A stretch of DNA of 64,000 nt from contig NZ_FMBM01000003.1 in NCBI RefSeq assembly GCF_900094735.1, forward strand, positions 248,001 to 312,000, given 5' to 3'. A program made the position numbers and the translations under genes. How positions within the stretch are numbered: the first letter of the stretch is position 1; every line of letters starts with the position of its first letter. This DNA is from Saliniramus fredricksonii (GTDB lineage Bacteria; Pseudomonadota; Alphaproteobacteria; Rhizobiales; Beijerinckiaceae). Below the pieces are notes generated by a model. That model saw only the letters and a program-made list of their open reading frames with translations. It was not told the origin of the DNA and did no database searches. Positions 18,848 through 26,391 of this stretch are shown piece after piece.

Positions 18848-19718
18848 GCACGTCTCCCGCGCGCGCGGATCCCGTTCCCGCCGCGCCCTGCCGGGCAAGC
18901 GCGAGAACCGCGCCGCATGCCAGTCGCAGCTTGCGCGGCCCGTTGACATAGACACGTCCGGTCAGGGGGTCGTGGTCACGTTCACGCAGCTCCGCACCGA
19001 TGCCGCGATAAATGGCGGAAGATGCCGCTACGGCAAGGCGGAGGCGCAGGGGAAGGGCCCCGAGCCCGGCGCGCCCCGAGGCATAGAGGTATTCCGCGCG
19101 GTGCAGGAGCGTGGCGACTGCGGCGCGGATATCGGCGCGAATGCGTGGCGTGGGATCTGCAATGTCTTCCGGCTGCCAGCGACAGAGCGCAGCCGGCAGA
19201 TATCGCCGCCCGGCGCGGGCGTCCTCGGCCACATCCCGGCAGATATTGGTCAGCTGCATGGCCTTGCCGAGATCCGCTGCGGCGCCGTGAAAACGTTTTT
19301 CGACGTCGAAAAGATCGGCGATCATGATGCCGACCGTGCCTGCAACGGCATGGGTATAGGCATCGAGGGCAGCGTAATCCGCAATCCGGACCGCGCCGAT
19401 ATCACCACGAACGCCATCCACCAGCATGGCGAAAGCATCGAGGCCGCAGGGCCGCCCCGCAAACAGCGCGCGCGCCCTGTCCACGATCGGATCCGCGTCG
19501 TGAGCCTCCGAATCGCCGTGACGCAAGGCGAAGCTGATTGCCTCAAGGCGGGCCGCAGCAGCGTCACTTCCGTCTTCATCGGCCAGATCATCGACGAACC
19601 GGCAAAGCGCATAGAGTTGTGCGACTCTCGACCGGTCGGCACGGGCCAGAATGCGCGCCGCCGGTGCGAAGCTGCGTGCGTGTCGTGCCATGATCGCTTC
19701 TGCCTCGGCGCCGGTCAT
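18840..19718 (-). CDS. crtB: Phytoene synthase
   Basis: A 292-residue squalene/phytoene synthase-family enzyme that condenses two geranylgeranyl diphosphates head to head. The first Asp-rich site is in LYALCRFVDDLADE and the second in QLTNICRDVAEDARAGRRYLP. ARSFAPAARIL near the N-terminus carries the conserved SF pair. The ATG at 19718 overlaps the crtI stop by ATGA. A longer frame exists upstream but runs through crtI and is not coding. Confidence 0.96.
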   Translation of the reverse strand: MTGAEAEAIMARHARSFAPAARILARADRSRVAQLYALCRFVDDLADEDGSDAAAARLEAISFALRHGDSEAHDADPIVDRARALFAGRPCGLDAFAMLVDGVRGDIGAVRIADYAALDAYTHAVAGTVGIMIADLFDVEKRFHGAAADLGKAMQLTNICRDVAEDARAGRRYLPAALCRWQPEDIADPTPRIRADIRAAVATLLHRAEYLYASGRAGLGALPLRLRLAVAASSAIYRGIGAELRERDHDPLTGRVYVNGPRKLRLACGAVLALARQGAAGTGSARAGDVHA

Positions 19719-21220
19719 GCATCCAGCTCCACCTTCGGCAGCAGCTGGTCGAGCACCTTGGCCGATGAGATCACACCCGGAAGCCCGGCACCCGGATGCG
19801 TACCGGCGCCGACGAAGTAGAGCCCCTTCACGCCCTCGCCCCGGTTGTGGAAGCGGAAAAAGGCGGATTGGGTAAAATCTGGTGAAAGCGAGAATCCGGC
19901 CCCGTCGACCGACAGGTAATCGTCGCGAAAATCTTCTGGAGTCATGGCGAATTCGGCGGTGATCGTCTCGGCCAGCCCCGGCAGCATGGTTGCATCCAGC
20001 GCCGCGACGATCCGGTCGCGCAGGCGCGGCCCCTCGATGGCCCAATCCTGCCCGCCGGACAGGTTGGGCACCGGGCAGAGCACGTAGAAGCTGTCACATC
20101 CTTGCGGTGCAAAAGAAGGGTCTGTCGCCGTGGGACGATGGACGTAGAGGGAAAAATCCTCCGCCAGGTGCTTGTGGTGGAAGATGTCGGCCAAGAGCTC
20201 CCGATAGCGTTCGCCGAACCAGACGGTGTGGTGCGCGACATCCGGCCAGGTTTTGCGGGCACCGAAATACAACACGTAGAGCCCCATCGACAGGCGCGCT
20301 GTCTTCTGACGCAGCCGCGCCACTTTGGACTGCACATGCGTGGGCAGCATTTTCCGATAGACATGCATCGGATCCATGTTGGAGACGACGATATCCGCAG
20401 GCAGGTGGCGACCGTCATCCAGATCGACACCCGTGGCCTGGTTGCCGTTCAGGCTGATCCGCTCGACCGTGGTCCCCAACGATATCGCGATGCCCTGTTC
20501 GATCATGAGCCGGTGCAGCGCATCGATGAGGGCACCGGTGCCGCCCATGGCGAACCAGACACCATGTTCGCGTTCGAGATAGTTGATCATCCCGTAGATC
20601 GCGGTCGTATCGAACGGGTTGCCGCCGACCAGAAGAGGCTGGATCGAGAACGCGCGCCGTATCCGGTCATCCTTGAGGTGGCGCGAAACCATCTGCCAGA
20701 CGCTCTCATAGCCCCGCAGCCGGATCAGCTCCGGTATCTGCCGCGCCATGAATGCCGGCGAATGAAAGGGCGCGGAGGCGAGTTTCGTAAAGCCGACATC
20801 ATAAATCCGCTTTGACCAGGCACCCATGCGCCGATAGCCCTCGACGTCATCCGGTGACAACCGCGCGATCTCGGCCTCGGTACGCGCCTCGGTCGGCCCG
20901 TAATCGAAGGTTTCGCCGTCAGGATACCAGAAACGATACCACGGGTCGGGCTGGACCAGCGTGACGTAATCGCCGATATCCTTGCCGAACAGGCCAAAAA
21001 GCTCTTCGAAGAGCCCAGGCGCCGTCAGGACCGTCGGCCCGGCATCATGGCGGAAGCCGTCCTTCTCGAAGACCTGTGCGCGACCACCGAGCCGCGGGCA
21101 GCGATCAATGAGATGCACGGAATAACCCAGCGCGCGCAAGCGCAACGCCGCGGAAATCCCTCCGAAACCGGCGCCGGCCACGATGGCATGCGCAGTGGAG
21201 AAGCGCGTTTCATGTCGCAT
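19715..21220 (-). CDS. crtI: Phytoene desaturase
   Basis: A 501-residue FAD-dependent desaturase that converts phytoene to lycopene. The N-terminus has a Rossmann motif AIVAGAGFGGISAALRLRAL and GGRAQVFEKDGFRHDAGPTV. PLLVGGNPFDTTAIYGMINYLE and YFVGAGTHPGAGLPGVI near the C-terminus are bacterial CrtI signatures. The start at 21220 is 11 bases inside crtE. Another ATG at 21213, which would overlap the crtE stop, is out of frame and was not used. Confidence 0.97.
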   Translation of the reverse strand: MRHETRFSTAHAIVAGAGFGGISAALRLRALGYSVHLIDRCPRLGGRAQVFEKDGFRHDAGPTVLTAPGLFEELFGLFGKDIGDYVTLVQPDPWYRFWYPDGETFDYGPTEARTEAEIARLSPDDVEGYRRMGAWSKRIYDVGFTKLASAPFHSPAFMARQIPELIRLRGYESVWQMVSRHLKDDRIRRAFSIQPLLVGGNPFDTTAIYGMINYLEREHGVWFAMGGTGALIDALHRLMIEQGIAISLGTTVERISLNGNQATGVDLDDGRHLPADIVVSNMDPMHVYRKMLPTHVQSKVARLRQKTARLSMGLYVLYFGARKTWPDVAHHTVWFGERYRELLADIFHHKHLAEDFSLYVHRPTATDPSFAPQGCDSFYVLCPVPNLSGGQDWAIEGPRLRDRIVAALDATMLPGLAETITAEFAMTPEDFRDDYLSVDGAGFSLSPDFTQSAFFRFHNRGEGVKGLYFVGAGTHPGAGLPGVISSAKVLDQLLPKVELDA

Positions 21221-22079
21221 GATCGGCCTCCATGACGCGCATCCCGGCAAGGCCGGTTTCGACGCGATCCGCCAGCGCCGCGAGCGGGAGGCCTGCCCTT
21301 CGGGGAACGGTCCGGGCTGCATCGCGTGAAGCAGCGAGTTGGGCACGCGCATACGCGGCCGCCCTCGCCCGCGCGCTGCTCACAGAATGACCAGCATTGA
21401 TCGAGGTCGCGACGATGTTTGTCGTTCCCGCCAGCCTGTCCCCTTCCAGATCGGACAGATCATCCGCGATCTGATAGCCTGATGCCAGGAGCGTGGCAGC
21501 GCGCATGACGTGGCGGTCGTCTTCGATCTCAGCCAGAATCAGGCAAAGCCGCACGGGGAGCGCGATCAACGGCCCCGACTTCGCGCCGGCAATGTCGATG
21601 GCGCGCTCGAACGACAAATCCGATGTCGCAGAAAGATCATCGACCTGGCCGGCAATGGTTGCGGCCACGGCCTCGTGCATGACCGCAACAGCGCGGCCCG
21701 TGCGCGATGTCGCGGCAGATACGAGTGCGGCATAAGCGGCGGATAACAGCAAATCCCCCGCGCATAATGCCGAAGCGGCGCCGAAGCGGGCCCAGAGCGC
21801 AGGTTGCCCGCGACGCGTGGTGTCCCCATCCTGCAAGTCATCATGCACAAGCGAAGCATTGTGGAGCAGTTCCGACGCAGCAGCAACGGCGATGTTCGTG
21901 GCTTCCGGCAGGCCCAGAATGCGGGCGGTGTCGAGGGCGAGGCGCGCGCGCACCCTGTTCCCTCCTGCATCCAGGTGACGACATGCATGCGATGCAGCGG
22001 TTCCGTGACCCAGCATCTCCCGCATCCTGATCTCGACCGACGGCATCACGTCGACAGCGAAACTGTTATCGTGTTTCAT
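21210..22079 (-). CDS. crtE: Polyprenyl (geranylgeranyl) diphosphate synthase
   Basis: A 289-residue trans-prenyltransferase expected to make the C20 precursor for phytoene. The first Asp-rich motif is LVHDDLQDGDTTRRGQP and the second YQIADDLSDLEGD. GQVDDLSAT and KSGPLIALP lie between. The first motif is DDxxD rather than the DDxxxxD often seen in bacterial short-chain synthases, so chain length is less certain than the operon suggests. The ATG at 22079 follows a GGAAGG ribosome site. A 226-base spacer with a hairpin separates it from the rhodopsin gene. Confidence 0.92.
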   Translation of the reverse strand: MKHDNSFAVDVMPSVEIRMREMLGHGTAASHACRHLDAGGNRVRARLALDTARILGLPEATNIAVAAASELLHNASLVHDDLQDGDTTRRGQPALWARFGAASALCAGDLLLSAAYAALVSAATSRTGRAVAVMHEAVAATIAGQVDDLSATSDLSFERAIDIAGAKSGPLIALPVRLCLILAEIEDDRHVMRAATLLASGYQIADDLSDLEGDRLAGTTNIVATSINAGHSVSSARARAAAYARAQLAASRDAARTVPRRAGLPLAALADRVETGLAGMRVMEADHAT

Positions 22080-22104
22080 TTCGTGCCTTCCACCCGCGAG
22101 AGAA

Positions 22105-22118
22105 AAAACAGATGTTTT
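22105..22118. promoter_or_regulatory. Small palindrome in the crtE leader
   Basis: AAAACA and TGTTTT are exact inverted arms around GA, 26-39 bases before the crtE ATG in an AT-rich leader. This could be an operator for a separate crtE promoter or a short leader hairpin. No regulator can be named from the sequence. Confidence 0.3.
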
Positions 22119-22268
22119 CTTGTTGTAAAATATCTCCGGAATGAAAACCGTTTCGCTGAATCTGGCCGGCATGACGATTTTCAACGCATGATGACTTTGG
22201 ATGAACGAGACACATTTTCGGCAAAATTCTGTTCTGGCGTTGACGTCTTGTCGAAGCCCGGATGAAAT

Positions 22269-22298
22269 ATCGCTCGCCAGACTGGTCTGGCGAGCGAT
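22269..22298 (-). terminator. Strong hairpin between rhodopsin and crtE (attenuator or 3' stabiliser)
   Basis: Perfect inverted arms ATCGCTCGCCAGAC and GTCTGGCGAGCGAT are separated by two bases, starting eight bases past the rhodopsin stop. On the minus strand the stem is followed by only a weak T-containing stretch (ATTTCAT), so it is not a textbook terminator. It would fit partial termination, or protection of the rhodopsin mRNA 3' end, so that far more rhodopsin than carotenoid enzyme is made. Confidence 0.65.
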
Positions 22299-22305
22299 GC
22301 AGGCC

Positions 22306-23133
22306 TTATTTCGCTGTTTTGGCGGATCCGCCGGCACTGCTCGGTTCTTTGGCAGTTCCGGTGCCCGGGACAGCAACCCTTTCGCCGGTCTCGTTTTCCG
22401 ATTTGCGGATCGCGATTGCCAGGATCAGAAGCCCGAATACGGCTTTCGCCACGATATCGGCAATGGTGTAACCGACCTCGACAGCCACGATTGCTGCGCC
22501 CCCGGTGAGACCGATGAGCGGGAAAAGGAAGACGATCGGGTAGAACAACCACGACACAACAACAAGATAGGCGGCCCCGTTGATGAGCCCGCGAACGTTC
22601 TCAGGCTGCTTGTCAATCGAGCCACGAAGGCCGATCACCAGCTGATAGACGATGTAGAGGAACGGGATCATCGACAGGACCCAGAAGGTGAACCTCACGC
22701 CTGCCGTATCCGCCACTTCGCCGGGATATCCGAGGATGATCATCAAGGCCGCTGCACCACCGAGCCACACGCTCTTGGAGATGGTCTCGCCGCGCGCGAG
22801 CTTCATGACGAGGATGAGTTCAACGAGAAGAAGCGGGACAGTCAGCAACCAGTCGACGTAGCGATACGCCTGGTTGAATGGCGATCCGGTGGTTTCAATC
22901 GTGTCCACGGTAACGGAAAATGCTGATTGCCATGACAGCATGATCTGGAGGTAGTGATACCCGGCAATGGCCGTTACGAGGCCTGAAATTGTTATCGCCA
23001 TTCTGTAATTGGGCGTAACAAGACCCCGGGAAAACCAGAGAAACAAAGTCGTTGCGGCCATTACGGCCAAACCGAACGAGAATGCGTTCTGGACAAATTC
23101 ATATTGCCCGATCGTGAGTGATTCCAGTTCCAT
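22306..23133 (-). CDS. Microbial rhodopsin, predicted light-driven proton pump
   Basis: A 275-residue seven-helix retinal protein. Helix C reads RYVDWLLTVPLLLVE: Arg91, Schiff-base counterion Asp94, Thr98 and proton donor Glu105, the DTE set of proton pumps. Leu102 sits at the proteorhodopsin spectral-tuning position, where Leu gives green absorption. The retinal-binding lysine is Lys230 in YTIADIVAK. His60 in GYHYLQIM is 34 residues before Asp94, a xanthorhodopsin-like spacing with a longer B-C loop than in proteorhodopsin. Near the carotenoid-antenna window in helix E (FWVLSMIPF) I align a bulky Trp151 instead of Gly, so no antenna is predicted. The ATG at 23133 has GGGAGGG six to seven bases upstream. 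All retinal genes lie downstream on the same strand. Confidence 0.95.
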   Translation of the reverse strand: MELESLTIGQYEFVQNAFSFGLAVMAATTLFLWFSRGLVTPNYRMAITISGLVTAIAGYHYLQIMLSWQSAFSVTVDTIETTGSPFNQAYRYVDWLLTVPLLLVELILVMKLARGETISKSVWLGGAAALMIILGYPGEVADTAGVRFTFWVLSMIPFLYIVYQLVIGLRGSIDKQPENVRGLINGAAYLVVVSWLFYPIVFLFPLIGLTGGAAIVAVEVGYTIADIVAKAVFGLLILAIAIRKSENETGERVAVPGTGTAKEPSSAGGSAKTAK

Positions 23134-23803
23134 TGGATACCCTCCCAGAGGTTCTTCCATACAGCCTTGCTTGCATGGAGCTTGGTCAAAGCAACTGGCG
23201 AGAATTGCTCGAATGCGCCCGCGACCCATGCCGCGCGGCATCCGATCAACTGTGGCACGTTCTAAAAATTGCCATAATGTGCGACGGTTTGGCACAGATG
23301 TTCCGGAAACGAGGCCTGCGACGAAATGTTGCTGCGCGCATTTGTAACTGCGTCGCGCCATTCATTTGCGACGGGCGCGCGCACCGCGCCATTCCGGGCC
23401 GCCGGCTCTTGCATCAACGCCGCCGGCTCTTGCATCAACGGATCGATCTGCGGAAATCGCGGCGTTCACTTGCCAGCCATGCACGTGGTACAATAATGCC
23501 TTGCTTGTCGGACGGTGCACCGTGACGCGGGTATCTTCTGCTCCGCGCCCGGAGCCAATCGCAGGCATATTCAAGCCGCTGGATGACCCTTTGGCCCATG
23601 CGGATGCGCAGGGGCAACGCGGCAGGGGGAACCAACGGCTGGCGTTTCGTTCCGTCAGCCGGGCACCCGCTGCCAGAGAAAACGATGCGTCGTACATCTT
23701 TTTCGGGCGCCTGCCCTGACTCCGTCCGGTCGGCATGCGTTATAAAATCGTGCTTCAGGAATTCAGCGCGCCGCTGGCGCTCTCGCGAGGAAATCAGCCC
23801 ACC
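23134..23803. promoter_or_regulatory. 670-base divergent spacer between rhodopsin and exoD-like gene
   Basis: It holds no gene that I can support and must contain the promoters of the rhodopsin operon (minus) and probably of the ExoD gene (plus). I could not assign -35/-10 boxes with confidence. A TGT...ACA pair lies on the rhodopsin side, but its 13-base gap does not match the 12-base PpsR/CrtJ site. The exact 21-base tandem duplication at 23398-23439 is listed separately. Confidence 0.45.
23398..23439. repeat. Exact 21-base tandem duplication
   Basis: The unit beginning GCCGCCGGCTCTTG is present twice head to tail without mismatch (23398-23418 and 23419-23439). It lies about 265 bases upstream of the rhodopsin start. 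On the minus strand it would read VDARAGG twice within an open frame (23362-23736) that I consider non-coding. Confidence 0.95.
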
Positions 23804-24454
23804 ATGTCAAGCCATGATTCCGGCCTTCCGGTACCGCAGCAGAATGATGGCCTCTCGCAGCCGCTATCGCTGAGTGCCCTGGTCTCGCGCCTCGAATCCC
23901 TCGTGGGGCGCAAGCGCGTCAGCATGCGCGCGGTCGTCGAAGTCGCCGGCCAGGCCGCCTTGCTGCCCGCCCTGACGCTTCTGGCGCTGATGATCGTGTC
24001 GCCGATCAGCGGTATTCCGTTCTTCTCGTCGATCAGCGGCCTTGTCATCGTCCTGCTCTCGGCGCAGTTGCTCATGAACAAGAGCGAGCTCTGGCTGCCG
24101 GATTTCCTGATGCGGCGCGAGATCCCCGGCAAGCGGCTTGCCACCGCGCTGCGCTGGATGAAACGGGCGGCGGATTTTCTGGAGCGGTTCACACGCGGCG
24201 GGCGGCTTGCCTTTCTCGTCAGCGGCAAGATGCTGAAGCCGCGTCTTGCCATCTGCCTGATCGCCGGGCTCTGCATGCCGATTTTCGAGATCGTGCCGTT
24301 CTCCTCGACATTGCTGGCAGCGATCGTGCTGATGTTCGCCCTGAGCATCATGACCAGTGACGGTCTTTTCGCATTGCTCGGGAGTGGCATGCTCGCCATC
24401 GTTCTCGCCCTTGCCCTGACCTTCGGTATCACCGTCGCCGAAGCGCTGGATTGA
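23804..24454 (+). CDS. ExoD-family membrane protein
   Basis: A 216-residue membrane protein of the ExoD (exopolysaccharide synthesis) family. SLSALVSRLESLVGRKRVSM leads into four or so hydrophobic helices, with the family core PISGIPFFSSISGLVIVLLS and LWLPDFLMRREI between them. ExoD was named from rhizobial mutants with altered exopolysaccharide and alkali sensitivity; its molecular role is unknown. The start at 23804 is chosen for its soluble N-terminus; an ATG at 23735 would add 23 residues. The next gene follows after 27 bases. Confidence 0.8.
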   Translation: MSSHDSGLPVPQQNDGLSQPLSLSALVSRLESLVGRKRVSMRAVVEVAGQAALLPALTLLALMIVSPISGIPFFSSISGLVIVLLSAQLLMNKSELWLPDFLMRREIPGKRLATALRWMKRAADFLERFTRGGRLAFLVSGKMLKPRLAICLIAGLCMPIFEIVPFSSTLLAAIVLMFALSIMTSDGLFALLGSGMLAIVLALALTFGITVAEALD

Positions 24455-24481
24455 GACGCCGGACAGGCGGCAGGAGACATC

Positions 24482-25525
24482 ATGCTCGCGCAATGGCCCA
24501 TGATCGCCTTGCTGGCCGGCTTCGCTCTGGCGGCGGCAATCATCTTCTTCAGCGGTCTGCGACTCACGATACTCACCGACAGGCTTGCGGACAGGACGGG
24601 GTTCGGCGAGGCAATTACCGGCGGCGTGCTGCTGGGCGCAGCCACGTCGATCAGCGGCACGATGGTCTCGATCACGGCGGCCTTGGACGGGCACGCCTCG
24701 CTGGCCTTTTCCAACAGCATCGGTGGAATCGCCGTGCAGACGGCCTTTCTCGCGATCGCGGATGTGACCTATCGCAAGGCCAATCTCGAACATGCGGCTG
24801 CCGAACTCGCCAATATCTTCCAGGCGCTGGTGCTGATCGGCCTGCTGGCATTGCCGCTGAGCGCGATGGTGCTGCCGGAGGTCACGGTCTTCGCGGTGCA
24901 TCCGGTCTCGTTCCTGATTCCGCTGGTTTATGCCGGTTCCCTGGTCGCCAGCCGGATCGTGCGCGAGACGCCGATGTGGCACCCGGTTTCCACGAACGAG
25001 ACACGTGACGACGTGCCCGAAGAGGAAAGCGACGCGGCACGCAAGCAATTAACCTTGCGGCTGTTTGCGATGTTCCTCGTCTTCATGGCCATCATGGGCT
25101 GCGCCGGCTGGGCGATCGCGAAGATCGCAGCCGAGATGACCATCCGCTTCGACCTGTCGGCATCGCTCGTCGGCGCCCTCATGACCGCCGTCACCACCTC
25201 CCTTCCGGAACTGGTGACCACGCTGGCCGCCGTGCGGCGCGGCGCGTTGCAGCTGGCGGTTGGCGGAATCATCGGCGGCAATACGTTCGACACGCTGTTC
25301 CTGACCGCTGCGGATGTATCCTACCGCGACGGCTCGCTGTATCACGCCGTCGGCATGGCCGATTACTTCTGGGTCGTCGTCTCCATCCTGATGACCGTGA
25401 TTCTCATGGCCGGGCTGCTGATGCGCGAACGCAAGGGACCGATCGGCATCGGGCTCGAAAGCACGCTTCTCCTGATGATCTATGCGGGCGCGGTGGTGTT
25501 GCAGGTCATCGTGCTGAATGGCTGA
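24482..25525 (+). CDS. CaCA-family sodium/calcium-type cation exchanger
   Basis: A 347-residue membrane protein with about ten helices and two inverted alpha-repeat signatures. The second is canonical (AVTTSLPELVTTLAAV with GGIIGGNTFDTLF). The first is divergent: GAATSISGTMVSITAAL with FSNSIGGIAVQ lacks the usual Pro-Glu pair. A charged loop (about 165-185) separates the halves. CaCA proteins exchange Ca2+ or other cations for Na+ or H+. The degenerate first repeat makes ion choice uncertain. GGAG lies five bases before the ATG, and the gene is probably co-transcribed with exoD. Confidence 0.82.
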   Translation: MLAQWPMIALLAGFALAAAIIFFSGLRLTILTDRLADRTGFGEAITGGVLLGAATSISGTMVSITAALDGHASLAFSNSIGGIAVQTAFLAIADVTYRKANLEHAAAELANIFQALVLIGLLALPLSAMVLPEVTVFAVHPVSFLIPLVYAGSLVASRIVRETPMWHPVSTNETRDDVPEEESDAARKQLTLRLFAMFLVFMAIMGCAGWAIAKIAAEMTIRFDLSASLVGALMTAVTTSLPELVTTLAAVRRGALQLAVGGIIGGNTFDTLFLTAADVSYRDGSLYHAVGMADYFWVVVSILMTVILMAGLLMRERKGPIGIGLESTLLLMIYAGAVVLQVIVLNG

Positions 25526-25545
25526 TCCGCAGGTCGCAAGGCAAT

Positions 25546-26025
25546 TCAGTGCCGTTCGCGCTCGAACTTCCGCTCGACCCAGCCGAGAAGCGTGAGAATG
25601 CTGATGCCCAGACCGGCAGCGAGGATGGCCACGGCATAGGCTCCCAGCCCGCAGGCGAGACCGACCGCGCCGGCCAGCCACATTCCGGCACCCGTCGTCA
25701 GCCCCTTGACGCCCCCGCGCGCGCGGATGATCGTTCCGGCTGCGAGAAAGGCGACGCCGGCGGTGACCGCTTCGATGATGCGGATCGGATCGGTCGTGAC
25801 ACCATCGCTTTCGCCCCGGGTCTGTTCGACGATCTCGAAGGTGAGAACGGCGAAGGTCGCGGCTGCCAGCGAAATCAGCATATGCGTGCGCAATCCCGCC
25901 GGGCGGGAGCGATATTCCCGATCGAGCCCGATCAGCAATCCCAGAGCCGCAGCCGCAAGCAAGCGCAATGCGATGGTGGTGAAACCCGTCTGCGTCACCA
26001 GCACCGACATGCCGACCTGTTCCAT
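25546..26025 (-). CDS. MgtC/SapB-family membrane protein
   Basis: A 159-residue protein. Its N-terminal hydrophobic domain carries RLLAAAALGLLIGLDREYRSRPAGLRTHML and, later, ITAGVAFLAAGTIIRARGGVKGLTTGAG-like blocks, typical of MgtC/SapB. Four helices are visible; the C-terminal soluble domain of virulence-type MgtC is missing. The family is tied to growth in low Mg2+ and to ATP synthase control, but short forms are uncharacterised. The ATG at 26025 has AAGGAG five bases upstream. It converges with the exchanger gene, 20 bases away. Confidence 0.85.
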   Translation of the reverse strand: MEQVGMSVLVTQTGFTTIALRLLAAAALGLLIGLDREYRSRPAGLRTHMLISLAAATFAVLTFEIVEQTRGESDGVTTDPIRIIEAVTAGVAFLAAGTIIRARGGVKGLTTGAGMWLAGAVGLACGLGAYAVAILAAGLGISILTLLGWVERKFERERH

Positions 26026-26391
26026 GGAAGCTCCTTTCGCCACTCCAGCAACGGCTGGTGCGCGGACATCGTTCCCCCGATCGGGTGCAATGCCGTGCGT
26101 TGCGGGTTGCGGTCGGGCGGGGAAGGCCATTGCCGGTTTTTCGCCTGAGCGAGAAACCATGCAGCATTCAAATCGTATTCACACAATAAAACTGTTTAGA
26201 ATCATTATATAAAACGTATATCCAGATTAGAATGAATATAAATTTAGGTTTTTACTGCAAAATTATTTGACGACCGCCGTCTTTTTGCGTACCCGTCACG
26301 CGTCGCATTCGTTCAAAGGCGCTCGCTCAAACCGTGTCGTCTTGAATTGAATACCGCTGATTTTGAACCTTCGAGTCAAGGGAGTGAACAC
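26026..26391. promoter_or_regulatory. 366-base AT-rich divergent promoter region with repeated TTAGAAT
   Basis: The spacer between mgtC and the iron-type binding protein gene is the most AT-rich part of the window (about 26160-26275). TTAGAAT occurs at 26196-26202 and again at 26227-26233, exactly 31 bases apart, about three helical turns. Such half-sites resemble those of alphaproteobacterial iron regulators (Irr-type boxes contain TTTAGAA), so iron control is a fair guess, but only that. No gene is seen here. Confidence 0.4.

Noticed and set aside
21207-21213. ATG at 21213 overlapping the crtE stop as a crtI start
   Set aside because: It is out of frame with the conserved CrtI N-terminus; the in-frame ATG is at 21220.
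23270-23310. TGT...ACA resembling a PpsR/CrtJ light- and redox-regulator site upstream of rhodopsin
   Set aside because: The gap is 13 bases, while the known motif is TGT-N12-ACA; no ppsR gene is in the window.
23362-23736. A minus-strand frame of 124 codons with VDARAGG twice
   Set aside because: The repeat is the 21-base duplication, in frame because 21 is a multiple of three. The rest is Arg/Ala/Ser-rich and lies in a promoter spacer.
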